Assembly (NCBI GenBank): GCA_001465935.1
Contig: LNKV01000035.1
Location: 247,623 to 311,622, forward strand
DNA: 64,000 nucleotides
Source: Clarireedia homoeocarpa
Lineage: Eukaryota; Ascomycota; Leotiomycetes; Helotiales; Rutstroemiaceae
Direction: 5' to 3'
Below, piece after piece: positions 11,173 to 22,908 of this stretch. A program made the position numbers and the translations under genes. The notes below the pieces were generated by a model. The model saw nothing but the letters and a program-made list of their open reading frames with translations, searched no databases and was not told the origin of the DNA. How positions within the stretch are numbered: position 1 is the first letter of the stretch; every line of letters starts with the position of its first letter.

Positions 11173-13385
11173 TCACTGCAACTCATCAGTATCCATCATA
11201 CTGTCATCCGGATCGATTAGATTTCGAGTCGAGTATCTGTGACTATTTCTAGACTCAACACGGGAAGGGGCTCGAGATTTGATACTTTCGATAAGATTTG
11301 AGGTTTTTGAAGAATGCCCGGTAACTAACAAATGACTGATAGCAGGCAGTGAGGCGGCTGCTCGATTGAGGATAAGCTTCTTAGGAAATCCGCTCTCCTT
11401 TTGATGAGCAGTCTGATTATCAGCAGACTGTCCTGATTTATGAATATTCTCTTTGAGGGCATGGGTAGCTGCTCGAATGTCGCTACTGTCCCTATGCCTA
11501 TGCTTAGATGCATGCGGACTAATGTATGATATGTCAAAACTGTCTAGTCTTCTCCTGTAGCTTTCCAGCTCCTCTTTGGTTGGAGACGGATGTTTCTTCA
11601 TACTTTGCATGCTGGATGATTGTGCAAAGGCTTTATTTGCAACATTCTTGTTCGTAGATTTGTTCTTGAGGATTCCACCGAGTGTCTTTTGTGGTGCTTT
11701 CGAGCTGCGGATGGGACTATCGATGATCATATCTTGATATGGCTCGGCAACAGAAACATCATGATCGAAGACCGAGGGAACGTCCACAGAAACCTTCTGC
11801 AACTTCTTGGTGCCGTTTCTATCTGTTGTTGGCTCTAATCGAATGCGTGGTGTAGATTGGTCGGCCGGACTGGATGTGAAAAGAGCGTCAAAACTGGTAT
11901 CAAAATCATCGCATCTAGGATAGGTGGGAAGTTTGCTATCTGTATATCTTAGGGGACTCGAAGATTCCGATGAGTATTTATGATAAAGTAGTTGATCTTC
12001 GGTGATAGTTGGGGGTTGGCATGAATTGCTCAGGCTAGGTGATTCTAAGAAGGGGTCGCTTGAGCTCGACCATTGACTTGGTAAAGACCTGCCATCGTCG
12101 TGAACTCTCTTTCGAAGGATCTTTCCATTTCCCGTCATCTGTACGACTTTCTGCTTTCCTACGATATTCTGCCCTGCAGGGGAGTCAGTACCAATAGCCC
12201 GTAGAGCTGTGCTGTTTGGATTTACCCTCGTTCAAAATGATTTCCATATCACTTAAAGATCCCGACTCTCGAGGCCACTGATCGAGGAGAATAGGCGGCC
12301 CCACCAACGGCGAATCGGGGAGAGAATCTTCTTGATTAGCATCGCTTTGTTTCTTTCTGCGAATACGGTCGCTTAGAACCGTCTTCATTTTCGAGAATAC
12401 CTTGTTTCCTTTCAACCTTCGCTTCTTCTCCACAACGAGAGGTTGCTGCTGCGGCTTAATGCTAGCGTTTGCAGCGGCGATCCGAGCCATTGTCTGATTG
12501 AGTGCTATAGCATCGGCTGCACTAAAGGTAGAGTTGGCAGGCTTGGAGGTTGAGTTTTGTGAAGCTTGTTTCATAGTCGACTGTTGAAGGGAGCTTTGAG
12601 GAGGTTTTCTAGTGATACCTTGAACTTCAATGCTGGAACGACGCTGCGGCAAAAATTCTTTAGATAGAGCGACTCGTCTCTTAGAGGATCTCCGTGGTAT
12701 GGGAGGCGCAGAGCTTTTTCGTGAATGGGAAAGCGGTTGTCCAGTGTTTTGAAGGTGCTCTCGACTTGCGGAGTCATCCGAGAAGCGAATATCATTGGAA
12801 CTACCTGCGGCTGTAACAACAGAGGCTGCTTTCAAAGCCCATGCGTCGTCATCGTTGAATATCAAACTGGGTATCTTAGGAAGAGCTTTGTCTGCTGGTG
12901 GTCCTAGATGATACTGTGGGAGTGCTCTTGTCGTTGCAGACTGCGAAAGTCCTATACCTTGATCACCCCTCAACTGGTCAGTGTCAGTATCGTCAAGGAG
13001 CTCGCTTGCCTGCTCATCCACGCTATCATCTTCGTGAGCATCTTTAACGTCTTCAGACTTGCGTGAATCAGTTGCAGGATGAAAGGCGGACATCTGGTAG
13101 GTGGCAGAACCTGGAAACAGAATGGATTAGCCTGTGTGCGAACGTATGGAAGAAGGGAACACTGGTCTGGACCAAGACGACTGCCGTTGTTTAAATATGC
13201 TCTAGACACAGAACACCACGGCCTTCTCTTGTCCGGACCAACTATAAACAGCAAAAAGGTGGAAATATGAAGAGTGAGAACGGACTTCTTTTCTTACTTC
13301 TGTTCTTCCTCTTCGAGTATGTTGAGTCTCTCAGAAGAGAAAAGGCCGGCATCATTGACTTCTTTTTCTTGCCATAGGTCGCCAT
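11173..13385 (-). CDS. Ser/Lys-rich protein of unknown function (657 aa)
   Basis: Three exons on the minus strand, 13385-13298, 13110-12226 and 12173-11173, join in frame into 657 residues. The intron between exons 1 and 2 is 187 bp (GTAAGA donor, CCAG acceptor) and the next is 52 bp. I do not recognise a domain. The protein begins MATYGKKKKSMMPAFSLL. It has basic clusters that could be nuclear signals (RRSSKRRVALSK; KKRRLKGNKVFSKMKTVL), a Gln-rich middle, and a disordered Ser/Asp-rich C-terminal half with possible phosphorylation sites (HPSPTKEELESYRRRL). The small first exon is the least certain part; the frame could instead begin at the ATG at 13093. A nuclear regulatory or scaffold role would be only a guess. 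Confidence 0.7.
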
Positions 13386-15907
13386 GATGAAGCCGGGATT
13401 TGACCAAATGCTGAAAGTTGTGGATCTGTTATTGGGGAGGTGATTGAGCTGTGAAGAATTACCAGAGAATGACAATGTCTTTGCGTGTGGGACCCGGGGC
13501 AAAGATAGAAAGCGTTATGGTCGACTGTAGGAAAGGGAAGGAAGAAGTGGGAGTGGGGCTCGCGTTCCTCACACCACGAGGCAAGTAATGAACGCAGACA
13601 GCATCGCACTATGAAATGGGAAGGAAGATATCTTGAAATGAATCAACGAAAGAATGAAAAAGTACTTGAGAATAAGAGGAATAAGAGGGTTACGAGGAGA
13701 CTTTCTGGAGACAATTGACTGAGGTATTGCTTGAACTTGTACTGCAATTCTTCCAACTAAAGCTGAATCGATGACTCTAAAAGACAGCAATATCTGCTCA
13801 CAGTTCAACAATCTTCGTGGGTTGTACTGTCCTTCCAACTTGGGCGATTCGGGAGCGGGCACATTGTTAGAATTTTTCAAGGCAAGAGACCGATCTCGGA
13901 AAAGATAATCTGGTGTTTGCCCTTGCCCTTTCACCAGTGCCAATCCAACTTCATCTTGAGGCTCGTAGACTTTATGCTCCATATATTATGGACATGATAT
14001 GCCTATCTTCTACGTAAGTCCTTCAGTATGATTCTAGTGGCGCGTGTTGGGCTTCATTCACTGACACTGCCAACCAACACCAACAACATAGAAGTGCTCG
14101 ATGGCGAGATGCCATGTTCGACAGAGCATCGTCCGCTGATTACAACACCGCCATCGATGACAAAACTGCATGGCTCTAGAGCTTCTGAACCTGCTAAGAA
14201 ATATTGCCATACAAAGTAGTATGTTTGGGACTTCTTAGAGGTGAGCAGTACTGTAGAAGAGAGAGGATTGGAGCTCTGCATGACAGTTAAGACAGTTGGT
14301 CTTCACCTCAAGGCGAAGTATCTTGACCCCTCCTAGCATGCCAGGTACTGAACGCTCTAACTTGCATCAGACAAAGTGCCGAGGATTGCCCAGGCAGAGG
14401 TTTTGCACACCAAGCTTCTCAATAGGTTTCGCTTGTTCTCTCCGAATGGCCGCGAGCTGTTTTTAGTTGCCTTGTCCAACGGCATCACCATCGAGAACGA
14501 CAAAGACCAGCGTGTATGTATAACCAATTTCAGCATACGAGCAGACTCTAGCCCTTCTGCTGAAACACGAACGTCACACCGAAGACACGAGAATAGGCCG
14601 CGTTATGGATGCAAGCAGAAACCTCAACATCATGATCAATGTTCACGTTAATGTAATGAACATCATGTTCGATCAATGTGTTGCAGAGCAGCCTCGGTCG
14701 ATAGCCCTTTTTCAGTGACTATCCTCGATATGAATTCGGAGTTCGGAATGAAAGCGAACGCCGGTTACTCCGGTCCGCAACACTTTGTGTAGAAGAAGGG
14801 CCAATATAAAAGATGTACTGCATACAAGGCACGCTTTGAGATAGTCCTATCGCATTCAACGACCTATCCACGTCCCTAGCATCAAGGTAGTGCCACACAC
14901 TCATAGTCCTACAGGAGGTATGAGATACATATAAAGGGCACAACCTCTTTCATTCAGCTTGAGGACCATCACCACCTCTTAACGATCATCTACCTCTAAA
15001 CGACCATTTACCTCCAAAGGGTAGAAAGGCGCGGAGATGCTTGCACGGAAATTAGACGACCAAATGTCGTTCACACCCGGATTTGGTTCGGATTGTCGTG
15101 ATTGACTATGCATTTACACAGTCAGCACTACGGCGAAGAATTGGTGAAGGCACGTCTTGGTATTGCTGCAATTCTTCCTGGAGCTGCGATAGCCTCGCTC
15201 TATTCTCCGCGGCGGCCCAGTGCTGCATCATATAAGTCTCGCAAACTACCTAGTCTCCGAAGTAAGGTTACTTAGAATGGATTTTGATATCCCACTTTTT
15301 CGGCCACCGTACGAAGTACATAGTAGCTGGCGAAACAAAAGTTAAATTTATTCTGGTAGATTCTATCAACAAGGGGGGCTTTGTCGAATCATATCGTCAA
15401 GATTCTACAAATATGTGGAATTTTAACAATAACCATAGTATATGTATTAACCTTTTTTACGCCGGCTACTAAGTACTTTGTAGCTACTGTATCAGCTTAA
15501 ACTATCTTAATGCCGATTGGATAGAAGCCACCACAAGCAGAAGAGGATACGAATCACGGAGTAATCGTACATATGTTCAATACCGAGAAAAATAATTGAT
15601 AGCGGTTTTCACTCTCATAAATACCTCGAGTAACGTCGCAGAGAAATTCTTTCTATAAATCATTTCTCTTTCCTTTCTCTCTCCTCCGTTCCGTTCTTCC
15701 CGCTTCACCCAATCAAAGGTTTTGGATTCATAACCCGCCTCCTGAGATACCCGGCTCCGCACTCATGTAACTGATTTCCAAAACTTTAACTTGTCATAAT
15801 TAATCCCGCTCAACGCCACTTGCTCACAATTCATCTTCACCACGACCGGTCTTCATTCTACTATTTTCATCTCTGGTAGATTCATCCTTTCCAGTATCCC
15901 CGCCAAA
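13386..15907. other. 2.5-kb intergenic region upstream of HEM2
   Basis: Several frames of 60-137 codons occur here (for example 13569-13982 minus and 14376-14651 plus), but none shows a domain, intron pattern or clear start context. A CCAAT box (CCAATCAAAGGTTT, 15709-15722) lies about 195 bp before the HEM2 start and is a plausible HAP-complex promoter site. Confidence 0.5.
15709..15722 (+). promoter_or_regulatory. CCAAT box upstream of HEM2
   Basis: CCAATCAAAGGTTT lies 186-199 bp before the start codon. CCAAT boxes bind the HAP/CBC complex, which in fungi often controls heme and iron genes. The same 14-mer precedes the dehydrogenase gene at 50959. Functional use is inferred. Confidence 0.4.
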
Positions 15908-17116
15908 ATGTCTTTCTCTAGTCTTGTTCAAGACCTCTCATTCAGAGATGCCGCCAGTGAACGACGACCACTGGCTCGAGGTACTTCCTCAAATTCAACT
16001 ATGGACGACACCAGATCCCACGTTTCTAGAGCCAGATCATACGCAAGCACTGCGGCGACGAGTGTGAGCATATCTGGCGATATCGCAAGTCAGTTGCATG
16101 GGGGTTATTGCCATCCCCTTGCGAGGACATGGCAGGCAGAGAGACAATTGACGAAGGTGGGAGATGCTTCGCCACGAAAGACATTCAGCTGCTGACAGAA
16201 TTCACAGTCTATGCTTATCTACCCTCTTTTTATTTCCGACCAAGATGACGAAGAAACTCTTATTCCTTCCCTTCCCGATCAGCACCGTCGAGGTATCAAT
16301 AAAATCGTGCCATACCTAGAACCACTGGTTCGCAAGGGTCTACGCTCTGTTATTCTATTTGGTGTGCCGATCGAGGCTGGTGCCAAAGATGCTCTCGGAA
16401 CTGCTGCAGATGATCCAAAAGGTCCAGTCATTGCTACAATCCGACTACTTCGCCAACGATTCCCACAACTATTCATCGTCGCAGATGTTTGTCTCTGTGA
16501 ATATACATCCCATGGCCATTGTGGTATTCTCCGTGACGACGGTAGCCTGAACAACCAACTGTCAGTTGACCGTGTTTCCGATGTTGCGATTGCATATGCT
16601 CAAGCTGGCGCTCACTGTGTTGCGCCTTCGGATATGAATGACGGTCGTATTCGCGCGATTAAGCTTAAGTTGATCGAGGAAGGCATTGCACACAGGGTTG
16701 TTCTGATGTCGTACGCCGCCAAGTTTTCAGGATGTCTATATGGTCCATTCCGCGATGCCGCTGGCTCAGTTCCTTCATTTGGTGACAGGAAATGCTACCA
16801 ATTACCTCCAGGAGGCCGAGGTCTTGCTCGCAGAGCAATCGAAAGGGATATTGGTGAAGGTGCGGATATTATCATGGTGAAACCCGCAAGTCAATATCTC
16901 GATATCATCAGTGACGCGAAAGAGATTGGAAAGAATATGCCTGTGGCCGCATATCAAGTCAGTGGAGAATTTGCGATGATTCACGCTGGTGCAAAGGCTG
17001 GTGTTTTCGATTTGAAGACTATGGCTTTTGAGGCAACGGAGGGCATTTTACGAGCGGGTGCGACGATTGTCGTTAGCTACTTTACACCACAGTTCCTTGA
17101 TTGGCTTGAGTCTTAG
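15908..17116 (+). CDS. HEM2: Delta-aminolevulinic acid dehydratase (porphobilinogen synthase)
   Basis: Two exons, 15908-16156 and 16208-17116, with a 51-bp intron, encode 385 residues. The enzyme condenses two 5-aminolevulinate molecules into porphobilinogen, the second step of the heme pathway, in the cytosol. The zinc-binding cysteines appear in DVCLCEYTSHGHCG (about C178, C180, C188), so it is the Zn-dependent class. The two Schiff-base lysines are in MSYAAKFSG (about K255) and MVKPA (about K308). The substrate-binding YQVSGEFAMI segment is intact. An N-terminal Ser/Arg-rich extension of roughly 60 residues precedes the catalytic domain, as in other filamentous fungi. A CCAAT box lies about 195 bp upstream. 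The gene is followed in the same direction by the malonyl transacylase gene. Confidence 0.95.
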
Positions 17117-17567
17117 TGAAGAGGCGTTTTCAGTATTATTTATGATTTACGAATTGGCGTTTTGGGGTATCAACGAGGGGGATAGACACCTAAGGGGAGT
17201 GACAAAAATTATTCTGATAATAAGTTACCAGGAAATTATTTTAGAATTACCAATGCTTTACTTTTCCAATCATAGTACAATTCTTATGTGACCTGTTGAC
17301 CAATTGACATGTTGAACTTCTTCAGAAAGCTTTATAGAGAAGGAACCCTGTTAATGAGGGGTCTCATGATAACCGACGGATTGCGGGGCTCCTCCGTCGG
17401 TTAGTTCTAAGGGTCTCCGGAGAGAGGGCAGTCAAGCTTCAATCAGTAGCGCAACCGGCATGTGAAGCTTCTATCAATTTCAACATGACTCAATAAATAA
17501 CAATTCAACCTATCTTTCCCCATTCGTACTCGATCACAGGCCCCGATCCGCGAAGTTGAACCGGAAG
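17117..17567. other. HEM2 3' flank and transacylase promoter
   Basis: This 451-bp spacer between two same-strand genes contains the perfect inverted repeat listed separately. No other coding signal is seen. Confidence 0.6.
17370..17403. repeat. Perfect 11-bp inverted repeat, 12-nt spacer
   Basis: TAACCGACGGA at 17370-17380 is exactly complementary to TCCGTCGGTTA at 17393-17403, around a GC-rich 12-nt spacer. In RNA it would form a stable 11-bp hairpin. In DNA it presents CGG and CCG half-sites in the orientation that Zn2Cys6 dimers recognise. It lies 254 bp after the HEM2 stop and 165 bp before the next start codon. It could be a 3'-UTR structure of HEM2 or an operator of the next gene. Confidence 0.85.
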
Positions 17568-18902
17568 ATGAAGCGCTTCGCTACCGGCTTTCCAAAGCCT
17601 AGCAATGTTCGACCTGTAATCTTCCTCGAGGACTGCGCGTCGGCAAAACATCAACGTCCCTCATCAGCTTACAGGTTACGAGTATCGGGACCAGGAATCT
17701 CAAGACGAAATGCATCATCTAAACCCGCAAGGCCGAAGACTGCTTTGTTCTTTCCAGGTATGCAAACCAATAATCGCATGATCACCATATTATAGTAGGC
17801 TGATCAACTACTAGGCCAGGGAGTTCAAAAGGTTGGCATGTTGTCGCCATGGCTCGAAGCATTCCCTTCCACTGCACGCCCTATAGTCGAAGAAATCGAC
17901 CACCTTCTGGGATACAAACTCTCCGAGATCATAGCCAATGGACCCAACAGCACGCTGACAGCTACTGTAAATGCACAACCTGCCATAATGGCTTCCTCGA
18001 TCCTTATACTACGAATATTAGAACGAGAATTCGGCTTCAAGACACAGGAAAGAGTAGATGTCACACTGGGGCACTCATTGGGTGAATTCGCAGCATTGGT
18101 CGCGGGCGGCTACGTTATGTTTGAGGACAGTCTCTACCTAGTTCGCAAGCGCGCGGAACTTATGGCTGAGTGCTCACGACGCGCATGTGAAGAGTATGGA
18201 GGGGAATATGGCATGGTCGCGCTGGTTACGGAACCCAATCACCTTTCACCTTTAATCGAAGCTATCTATGGATTCCTCGGACACTCTTCTCCTGGCTCGA
18301 AATCAGAAAGTGCGCAAGACGTCCCGCCGATTCAACAGGTCTTGATTGCGAATATTAATAGCAAGAATCAGATTGTGCTGAGTGGGAATATTGGGAGGAT
18401 AAAAGAATTGTTGACGCATGTGAGGCAATTTGGTGGACACGACCCGCGAGCCGTTCGGTTAAAGAGTGACAGTCCCTTTCACAGTCCATTGATGAAACCT
18501 GCGGAAAAAGCGATGAGCAGGCTATTGAATGGGAAGAGTAGAGTTAAGGGAAGGGAAGATAAGGACGTGATCATGTTTCCCGGTATCATGGATTGCATTA
18601 GCAATGTGAGCGCAAGACCATTTCGAAGTAAAGAAGAGTTGAAAGATCTTTGGGCGAGGAGCTGTGTAGAAACTGTTCGCTGGTGGGATTCGATAAAGTA
18701 TCTGGATCAGGAAGTTAAGGTGAGGCGATGGATTGGTATTGGCCCAGGGAAAGTAGGACGAAATCTGGTAGGCAAGGAAGTTGGAATGCGTGGGAAAGAT
18801 CTGGTGAAGGGAGGTGGAGTATGGGGCATTACTGACCCGAAGGAGATTGAAGAGGTCCTGAAAGCTTTGGACGAGACGGAAGAACTGAAGGACCAGGAGT
18901 AA
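17568..18902 (+). CDS. MCT1: Mitochondrial malonyl-CoA:ACP transacylase
   Basis: Two exons, 17568-17757 and 17815-18902, with a 57-bp intron, encode 425 residues. The splice restores FFPGQGVQKVGM, the first conserved motif of acyltransferase domains. The catalytic serine is in GHSLGEFAAL (about S151) and the catalytic histidine in SPFHSPLM (about H286). The N-terminus is rich in Arg, Ser and Lys and lacks acidic residues until the catalytic domain, as expected of a mitochondrial presequence. The enzyme loads malonate onto acyl-carrier protein for type II fatty-acid and lipoate synthesis in mitochondria. The frame is open a little upstream of 17568 only through a non-ATG codon, so the first ATG is used. 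A stand-alone protein of this size fits Mct1 rather than a polyketide synthase module. Confidence 0.92.
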
Positions 18903-19285
18903 TCTGGCACCGAGTAGAAGACGAACTTATTAGCATGTGAAGACTTGAAGTCAGAACAACAAAGATGTATGTATTTCCGAGTGGAGCTTGGGGTGGAGTG
19001 ATGAAGCTACAAGGCTGCATAAGATACAAGTACCATAATCACTGTAATGATAACTAACTAGTCAATAAGCATTTTATTTCCGCAATTACTGCTACTCCCG
19101 CAAGCTTTTCTTGTCGTTTACAGTGTTTTGATAACAGTGGTAACTTTACTTTCCCTTGCGCTGCCTCATTTCTCCTATCGTTATTATCGTAACCTTAGCG
19201 TTGCGAAATCCTCGGCAAACCGCAACCACAACGCAACACCTTCCATCAACAGCTTCATCTCCATGAGTTCATATCTAGCGCAAAT
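18903..19285. other. Intergenic
   Basis: This 383-bp stretch between two plus-strand genes has AT-rich 3' flanking DNA followed by a CT/CA-rich leader. I see nothing else. Confidence 0.6.
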
Positions 19286-20054
19286 ATGACCACAATTCCT
19301 TCAATCGCTTGCCTTGGCGTAATAGGCAAAAATGTTTGTTCTCTAATCTCCAATCCTCAGTATTGCCTTACACATGCGCTAATTTTACAATTGCTCAGAA
19401 CAACCCCCTCCACATATCAACCTTTCCAGTCCACACATCACCTGTCACAAATCCCAACACCGCGAACCCGCAACCCCAACTCCGTACCCCTCTCCAATAC
19501 GCACTCCTACTTTCTAGTACCCTCGATATCTTCGATGCGCGGCGCACGAAAAGCACCGCGACTAGTACATCGATGTCGGGAACGCTGACGGGTGATCTGG
19601 GCCTGCTGTATGCGGTTGATGAGCGGTTGGCTGCGTATGGCTTTGAGACAAATACAGGGGTGAGGTTTGTCGCGTTTGTGGATGGGAGAGGCAGGGTTGT
19701 GAGGGATAGAGGAGTGGGCGGATTGCAGGGCGGGGTGGCAGGCGTGGGTGGGAGTATGGGGGTGAGGGAGGCGGACGTTAGGGGGGTAGGTTTTACTTTC
19801 TCTCTTGTGTGGAAGGGAAATGGAGGAGGATTTGTGGACCTAAAAATGGGCTAATGGTTTTGCGGTGGTAGATTTTCAAAGCGATGCAAACGGCGTATAT
19901 ACGATTACTACAGAATCCGTTCTATGACCCGGATGAGCATTGTCCGGTTAATGGGAGGGGCGGAAAGAAGATTACGAGTAGGAGGTTCTTGGAAGATATG
20001 AGGAGAATTGGAGAAGGCTGGGTGCCAGGTGGTGCAGGAATGGGCAGTACTTGA
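19286..20054 (+). CDS. TRAPP complex sedlin-family subunit (TRAPPC2L/Tca17-like)
   Basis: Three exons, 19286-19333, 19399-19785 and 19872-20054, encode 205 residues. The first donor is the unusual GTTTGT. The product starts MTTIPSIACLGVIGKN followed by NNPLHIST, the longin-fold start of fungal sedlin-like proteins. It continues with LLLSSTLDIFDARR, GLLYAVDERLAAYGFETNTG and FKAMQTAYIRLLQNPFYDPD, all family hallmarks. TRAPP tethers ER-to-Golgi and Golgi vesicles and acts as a Rab GEF; this subunit is an adaptor. The segment around residues 115-140 is a lineage-specific Gly/Arg/Val-rich loop. Assignment to TRAPPC2L/Tca17 rather than TRAPPC2/Trs20 is from overall pattern only. Confidence 0.88.
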
Positions 20055-20994
20055 ACAGCAGCATAAAATGATTCGTTGGGGGGGGGGGGGGGAGTAAAGT
20101 CAGAGCTGAGAAGGATTGTATTTGAGCATCGCCTGCATTGGAGGAGTTCGGGATACATGCGGAGTCTATGGGGCCATTATTTGCTTTGGGTCCGATGCTC
20201 TTTGTGGGGCCTGCTATGGAGTTATATCAGATTCTCTTCTTTTTAGTGGTACCCAGTCACACGGAGGCAAGTATATATATCTGCGGAGATTACTATGTTT
20301 AACAGTACGATTTCTTTATAACCCGCGAGTCTTTTATGCATGAGAAGTGGAGGATCAGGATACAAGAGCTATGGGTGAAACATTCACTTTAGCGTGAAAA
20401 CAATGGGCATTTCAAGCGAATAGCACCTACTAAGTTGTGGCTATGTTCTAGGACGTGGACAGACTAGAATGAATACGTCAATTTCGACATTTCAGCCTCC
20501 TCTTTAGACGTCATTTATATCCATAATCTGCGTCTTATTCTCTGCATTGATTATTGACAACTGATCTTGTTGTGGCAGATCATCTCCATCGACCTCGATA
20601 CCACTCTGTTCAGGTTGACCACTCAAGTGATGGATGTAGTCACAGGATGAGTGAATTTACCTAGACTACCGAATCAAAGTGAGGAGTCATAACCAATCAA
20701 CAAAGCCATTCAGAAGAGCATTCAAGTAAAAAGGGGACAGTCGTACGTCCTTTGTTCTCCAAAATTTGAACAACAGGAATGATGGTACAGGACAATGCTC
20801 TCAGAGACATAGCAGCATCTGCTGTAGTGAACAAAAGTACGGCCTTTGTCAAACAGACAATGAACAAAGCAAACCACCCACTATTTGAATATGAGCGCAT
20901 TACCTACCCTCTTACCCGTACTTTCTCGACCATAACTTCAACATCCAGTTAGAGCCAAAAACAACACAAACAAACACTCACCTCCTTCCTCAAG
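20055..20994. other. Intergenic, with 15-nt poly-G run
   Basis: No gene is supported in this 940-bp spacer. A run of 15 G (20078-20092) follows the stop of the sedlin-like gene. The region upstream of 20995 is the promoter and leader of the next gene. Confidence 0.55.
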
Positions 20995-21711
20995 ATGAGC
21001 GCTTTCTATCGTGTTCCAGCTCACACCCCTCTCTCTTGTCTGGAAGGAGGAGAGTTCCAAGCTCTCCAAATGATGGCTGGGTACTCTTCCACAGCCTCCA
21101 GTCTCTCCACTTTGGCAGACAGTGAATTCTCTGATCTATCCAGAAACTCCTCTAGCCAAGAAGTCGACGAAATGGCCATGCAACCACCTACCTTCAAAAG
21201 ACCTACCTTCAAAAGAAGTATGAAATTGGAATCAGTCGATGACGACTCCTGCGCCATCGACGACGAATCTGAAGACGAAGAAGAAGGACAAAGCTCCTTT
21301 TTCGACTTCCCAAAACGCCAAGTCGTCCCCTTCCATCAACAACATCAAGTCCCCGGGGCCCTCAAGCTAGCTCATCTCAAGAAATCATGCACGGTTCTGG
21401 TGCAAAAAGTTCAAGTCGATAAAGACGAGAAGAGCAAGCAATCACAAACCAACCAGGCTCCTGTGGTTAAGGAATCTAAAAAAGTCACATGGGGAGAAAG
21501 CAAGGATGCGTCGCAGCAGATATATAAAGCTGACGACGTGATGATGAACTTTCTGATGGCTCATGCAGTTCGTGCGGGCACGGATCATGTGAAAGCAACT
21601 TGGAAGAGGAATAGCACTAGTGGTGCGACGAACTCTTGGGATTTCCCAAAGGCGGATTATTTGAAGACGAGCTCGCGGGAGTGTGGGGGGCTCTTGTGGA
21701 GTGTGTGGTAA
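20995..21711 (+). CDS. Unknown acidic protein (238 aa)
   Basis: Single-exon frame starting at an ATG in good context (CTCAAGATGAGC). I do not recognise the family. The first 100 residues are Ser/Glu/Asp-rich and contain the duplicated peptide PTFKRPTFKR and an acidic run (DDESEDEEE). The middle is Lys/Gln-rich. The C-terminal third looks more ordered: KKVTWGESKDASQQIYKADDVMMNFLMAHAVRAGTDHV, broken by a Ser/Thr loop, then WDFPKADYLKTSSREC. There are no membrane segments and no signal peptide. A soluble, partly disordered fungal protein is all that can be said. Confidence 0.65.
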   Translation: MSAFYRVPAHTPLSCLEGGEFQALQMMAGYSSTASSLSTLADSEFSDLSRNSSSQEVDEMAMQPPTFKRPTFKRSMKLESVDDDSCAIDDESEDEEEGQSSFFDFPKRQVVPFHQQHQVPGALKLAHLKKSCTVLVQKVQVDKDEKSKQSQTNQAPVVKESKKVTWGESKDASQQIYKADDVMMNFLMAHAVRAGTDHVKATWKRNSTSGATNSWDFPKADYLKTSSRECGGLLWSVW

Positions 21712-22263
21712 GTGATGAGTGTGTTAATAATGTATGAGAGAGAAGGGATGCATGAACTTTCATGGTTTAATACTGGCTGAGCATGCTTCTCGTTCTATTG
21801 ATAACCAGTCTACGCTGTTGAGCTCTCCTTATGTCATTATCATTGATGGCTTTCATTTTATACTTCATTATTCAATTCAATGCCCTTTCATTTTATACTC
21901 TATTGTTCGATTCAATGCCAAGTCAAGACGCCTACGACTTGATGGCTTTTTTTATTTTTATTTAATATGACTTTATGAATCTTAATTTATATCTGTATTA
22001 ATATCAAGAACTCGATTTCAATTGCTGGCTTGTGAAACTGTGAAGTGCATATTATATTCAGTGTCCACCGCTCAAGAGATAGTGATTGAAGCACTACAGT
22101 ACTTCTAGATTGAACACAAAACTTTTGAGAGATGAGATTGGTCTAAATGACTTATGACATGTTACTTTTTCAATTTACGGGAATCCATTGGGAAACAAAG
22201 TGTGCCATCCTGCCATCCTGCCCTCCTGCCCTCCTTGCCCAAACTCCTTCTCTTTCCTATCTA
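21712..22263. other. Intergenic, convergent 3' flanks
   Basis: AT-rich 3' flank of the acidic unknown (plus) and the peroxiredoxin (minus). A 9-bp repeat TGCCATCC/TGCCCTCC occurs at about 22203-22238. There is no coding signal. Confidence 0.55.
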
Positions 22264-22908
22264 CTACAACTCATCAACCCACTCCAACGCGACAGAAGTC
22301 TCAAGTCTCTCCGTCCAGTCCGGATTAATGTAAGACTTCACCACCTTCCCATCCTTGCCTACCAAAAAGCTAGCCGGCAACGGCACTTCCAACGAATCAT
22401 CCCCATTCCTCGCCATGAAATCATGTCCCAAGTTCTCGAAAACCGGGCGCATTGACTCCGGCTGTGCAAACAAAATCCCTAGCTCTTTCGCCAACTTATT
22501 CTGAACGTCAGAAAGCACTGGAAACTTGAGTGCATGCTTCTCGGTCGTTGAGAGTGACTGGTTGGGTAGCTCGGGCGAGATGGCAACCAGTGTTACGCCT
22601 TTGGCTTGGAATTGTTCAAGATGCTTTTGGAGGGAGGCAAGCGCGAGGTTGCAGAAGGGACACCATTCGCCGCGGTAGAATGTTATGAGAAGGGGGCCGT
22701 TGGCGAGCAGTTCGCTGAGTGTTACTTCTTTTCCTACGGCGTTGGAGAGGACGAACGAGGGAAAGGCTTGGCCGACTTGAATTGCCTTGGAAGGGTCATA
22801 GGCCTTCTGGAAGTCCTGGTTGGCTTTAAAGATTGGCTCTTTGAGCTGTGCGGGTGCGTTTGCTTCGAACCCGGCCTTAACCGCGTTGAGTTGTGCAGCG
22901 AGAGACAT
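22264..22908 (-). CDS. Peroxiredoxin-like protein (AhpC/TSA, PRX-like2 type)
   Basis: Single exon, 214 residues. It has a thioredoxin fold with the active-site motif FYRGEWCPFC (C83 and C86), preceded by VGQAFPSFVLSNAVGKEVTLSELL. The AhpC/TSA core follows (LASLQKHLEQFQAKGVTLVAISPE) and then the family's PLPASFLVGKDGKV segment. The CPFC pair resembles a thioredoxin/PRX-like2 site rather than a classical 2-Cys peroxiredoxin, so peroxidase or disulfide reductase activity are both possible. There is no signal peptide, so it is probably cytosolic. It is transcribed divergently from the Zn2Cys6 factor that starts at 23916, with about 1 kb between them. Confidence 0.93.
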   Translation of the reverse strand: MSLAAQLNAVKAGFEANAPAQLKEPIFKANQDFQKAYDPSKAIQVGQAFPSFVLSNAVGKEVTLSELLANGPLLITFYRGEWCPFCNLALASLQKHLEQFQAKGVTLVAISPELPNQSLSTTEKHALKFPVLSDVQNKLAKELGILFAQPESMRPVFENLGHDFMARNGDDSLEVPLPASFLVGKDGKVVKSYINPDWTERLETSVALEWVDEL

